From contig NZ_FRCT01000004.1 of the NCBI RefSeq assembly GCF_900143025.1, positions 62,001-126,000 of the forward strand: a stretch of DNA of 64,000 nt. The letters are read 5' to 3'. Below, piece after piece: positions 61,763 to 64,000 of the stretch. Position 1 is the first letter of the stretch; every line of letters begins with the position of its first letter. The stretch is from Ruminococcus flavefaciens. GTDB lineage: Bacteria > Bacillota > Clostridia > Oscillospirales > Ruminococcaceae. Position numbers and translations under genes: made by a program. The notes under the pieces were generated by a model. It saw only the letters and a program-made list of their open reading frames with translations. It did not search any database and was not told where the DNA came from.

Positions 61763-64000
61763 TTACCCCTTTCTGTTATTGATAATCTTTACTCCTAAGC
61801 CCATATCCTTCTTAACAATCTCTGTCAGCCATGTACGTAATTCAGAGTCATCCATATCAGCGATTTCTTTAACCACATGATCACTTCCGCCTGCATTGTA
61901 CTCTTTATGTGCCAAAGCTGTAATTTGATCACGTACACGCGGATTGTCATTCCATTCATAAGCGCTTATGGCGAGATCTTCAAGATTATCTCTTACAGCG
62001 TTAAGATCTGTTAACAAGCAGCTGAAATCACCAACTATTGCCTGTGAAAATCTTTGATCTCTGAAAGAAGCATCTGCAATATCAGTAAAGAAATTCGCAT
62101 TCTGTATAAACTCAAGCGCAAACTTGATATCCGACTCACTTGAGGTATTACTATTTAAGATTGAAAATGCCTTTTTCGCATCTGAATAATCAGCAGAATT
62201 CACACAAATCAGTATCGGTGTACGGAAATGCTCTGACCAAGAGCGCGGATTCTTTGTACCGCCGGCTTTTTCTTTCCAAAGAGCAAACAACTGTGCCTTC
62301 AACTGATTCTTTCTGAAATCTTCTGCCGCTTTTTTGACAATTGCATTGCTTGAAGTTGCGGTTTCAATAAACAACTCGGATTTTATTGAATGCTTGATCT
62401 CTTCGCATTCCGATTCTGTGAATCCCTCAAGATACGGTGCGTAAACATCCATGAATACTGTGAGAGAATGATTGAGAATTTCTCTGATCTCAGCACTATG
62501 ATTTGTCATCTCCGTAAATATGGTTTTCATATCGTCCGGAAGAATGTCATCATAATTAGCAATTTTACGGAGTTGATTGAAGAATGATGTTAATTCCGGA
62601 TACTTTGCACAGATAGACTCGCAAGAGAAACCTATAAATTTAAGAGTATCTCTCCATGCACTGAAAGCACCATTTTTTGAATGCTCGTGAACATTAAGCA
62701 TGACGTTTGTCATCTTAATCACTTCATACTCAGTTGTCAGTTTTCTAAGCTCGTCCTCACCGGTATTACCGTTCCATATTGCGGAATACTCTACACTGAA
62801 AAGGTTTTTGATATCAGTAAAAACAACATCCTGAGCTCCGATCTCTTCTGTTAGAGAAAGCAGCTTATTATTTTCGAACCGCTTCAGGAATAGCTCCATG
62901 CCCTTCTTGCAGTTGTCTGTTGTCAGAAGTTCCTTCAGATTCTGTGCAGAAGACTGACGCTGAATAGCAATCTTGCCTATTCTATTTGCAATGTCATGCG
63001 CATCGTCACCCTTGCTTTGAACAAGTTCCATGTACATCTTAACAAGATCATATACACCCTGAGTATCGACATCTTCCAGACACCAAACCGGGTATGAAAG
63101 TGTTCTCATTTTCTGAAGCACCATAGAACTTGCATGACTGGGAGAAGAACACGAATTAGGCTCAATGCTCCATGCTGACTCGGTCAGTTCATAGAACGCT
63201 TTTTCCTCTTCTGTAAGACTAACAATATAGCTTTGCTTCTTTTTTGCACCGAAATTGTTGCCTATCATTTCAGATAACTTATCAGGCGTCATTGAATCCC
63301 GATGTCCTTCGGCATCCATACAGCGATATGGTTCGGAACTATACTCCTTCAGAAGGAATCCAGTAAGAAAACATGAAAGATTGCATTCAGAGAAACCAAA
63401 TGTTGATTCTAGGCAGTCATAAATTGAACCGATAGAGATTTTTCCGCTCTCTTTAAAACTGTCTGCAATCATCTTATTGATTGCTTTCTTAATAATAACT
63501 ATAGGTTCGTCTGAAAGTGAATCTTCACTCCAATAATCTGGGCGCTCCCAAACTTTACCAAGAACGCTTTTTTCGCAGCCAGCTATTAAGCCTTTGACAT
63601 CAATACCGCCAATACCATAACGTGCTATCTTTGTTGGGGTAGAGAGTTTGAGCTGCGATTCACTCAAGCCTTTAGTGAAATCCTGAACATATCTGTATTT
63701 ATTAAGAACAATTGTCTGAAGGATAGTATGTACAGCAGCTGCACCAACAGCTTTTTCACCATCCTGATTAGCATGAGTATAGACAATAAAATGTCCATCA
63801 TGAATCCTGTCTTTCCATGTCTGCTCCAATACATCTTTTGCCTGTTTATTCTGTTTCTTTGACTCTTGGTTGTTGTTGCCGCTGTAATACAGAGACATGG
63901 CTGAAAACTCCACATATTTTTCATACAATTCCATTGTAAGCGGAGTTGATAGTGCATCAATAACTACAATGTTCTGATAAACAGGATCACTGATTGTACT
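61763..64000 (-). CDS. BrxC-like large protein, partial (C-terminal part)
   Basis: The reading frame is open to the right edge of the window, so this is the last part of a longer protein. It begins SDPVYQNIVVIDALSTPLTM in the window. The part seen (more than 740 residues) is mostly alpha-helical with a short hydrophilic start (NNNQESKKQNKQAKD) and no ATPase motif, which would lie further upstream. Its position before pglZ and brxL fits BrxC/PglY, the large ATPase of BREX. I call it BrxC-like on context and size; direct homology is not certain from these residues. Confidence 0.6.
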   Translation of the reverse strand, partial: STISDPVYQNIVVIDALSTPLTMELYEKYVEFSAMSLYYSGNNNQESKKQNKQAKDVLEQTWKDRIHDGHFIVYTHANQDGEKAVGAAAVHTILQTIVLNKYRYVQDFTKGLSESQLKLSTPTKIARYGIGGIDVKGLIAGCEKSVLGKVWERPDYWSEDSLSDEPIVIIKKAINKMIADSFKESGKISIGSIYDCLESTFGFSECNLSCFLTGFLLKEYSSEPYRCMDAEGHRDSMTPDKLSEMIGNNFGAKKKQSYIVSLTEEEKAFYELTESAWSIEPNSCSSPSHASSMVLQKMRTLSYPVWCLEDVDTQGVYDLVKMYMELVQSKGDDAHDIANRIGKIAIQRQSSAQNLKELLTTDNCKKGMELFLKRFENNKLLSLTEEIGAQDVVFTDIKNLFSVEYSAIWNGNTGEDELRKLTTEYEVIKMTNVMLNVHEHSKNGAFSAWRDTLKFIGFSCESICAKYPELTSFFNQLRKIANYDDILPDDMKTIFTEMTNHSAEIREILNHSLTVFMDVYAPYLEGFTESECEEIKHSIKSELFIETATSSNAIVKKAAEDFRKNQLKAQLFALWKEKAGGTKNPRSWSEHFRTPILICVNSADYSDAKKAFSILNSNTSSESDIKFALEFIQNANFFTDIADASFRDQRFSQAIVGDFSCLLTDLNAVRDNLEDLAISAYEWNDNPRVRDQITALAHKEYNAGGSDHVVKEIADMDDSELRTWLTEIVKKDMGLGVKIINNRKG

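Overview
The window looks like a chromosomal segment of a low-GC, Gram-positive, cellulolytic clostridium, most likely a Ruminococcus (Oscillospiraceae). The main evidence is two secreted enzymes that end in type I dockerins (a polysaccharide deacetylase and a GH8 glycanase), the BspA-like cell-surface proteins, strong AGGAGG ribosome binding sites and sigma-A promoters. I saw no rRNA gene, complete tRNA, CRISPR array or riboswitch.

Region 1 (1-23.7 kb) is a host-like but heavily rearranged accessory region. It holds a U32-peptidase-like protein, the dockerin enzymes, two BspA-repeat/transglutaminase-like surface proteins, a lipoprotein with SH3-like domains, a cluster of small immunity-type genes (barstar family and SUKH-like, two of them frameshifted), a GNAT acetyltransferase, intact and decayed copies of a DUF4143 ATPase, and an unrecognised 1161-residue protein. 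Pieces of the GNAT gene, the U32-like gene, a 521-residue gene and a ~350 bp block recur at several places as fragments.

Region 2 (24.5-33.9 kb) lies between two truncated 3' ends of a tRNA-Met gene on the minus strand (24572-24594 and 33853-33897), which look like attachment-site scars. It contains a decayed tyrosine recombinase, a PI-PLC-like gene interrupted by one in-frame TGA, a DUF6765 protein, an ADP-ribosylglycohydrolase, a chimeric U32 fragment and a third BspA/transglutaminase protein. The first and third BspA genes are each preceded by three short repeats spaced exactly 21 bp, like a LytTR-type operator.

Region 3 (33.9-64 kb, all genes on the minus strand) is a defence island starting at the tRNA-Met scar. 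In genomic order it holds: (a) a retron-like unit of OLD-family ATPase/TOPRIM effector, a self-promoted ~165 nt structured RNA with terminal inverted repeats, and a reverse transcriptase; (b) an unrecognised pair of a glycine-zipper membrane protein and a possible nuclease with a hydrophobic tail; (c) a Septu-like ATPase/HNH pair; (d) a RiPP-like locus with a radical SAM/SPASM maturase, SNF2 helicase, methyltransferase, two tiny Cys-x-Thr-x-Cys peptides and a zinc ribbon protein; (e) a DEAH helicase with a SprT-like HExxH motif; (f) an SRAP/HMCES protein behind a possible SOS operator; (g) an Upf1-like helicase with zinc ribbons; and (h) a BREX type 4-like operon (BrxC-like, PglZ, BrxL, zinc ribbon, cysteine desulfurase, DUF1643) that runs off the right edge. 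The cysteine desulfurase fits sulfur-based DNA modification by this BREX type. The least explained units are the radical SAM/SNF2/peptide locus and the glycine-zipper pair.
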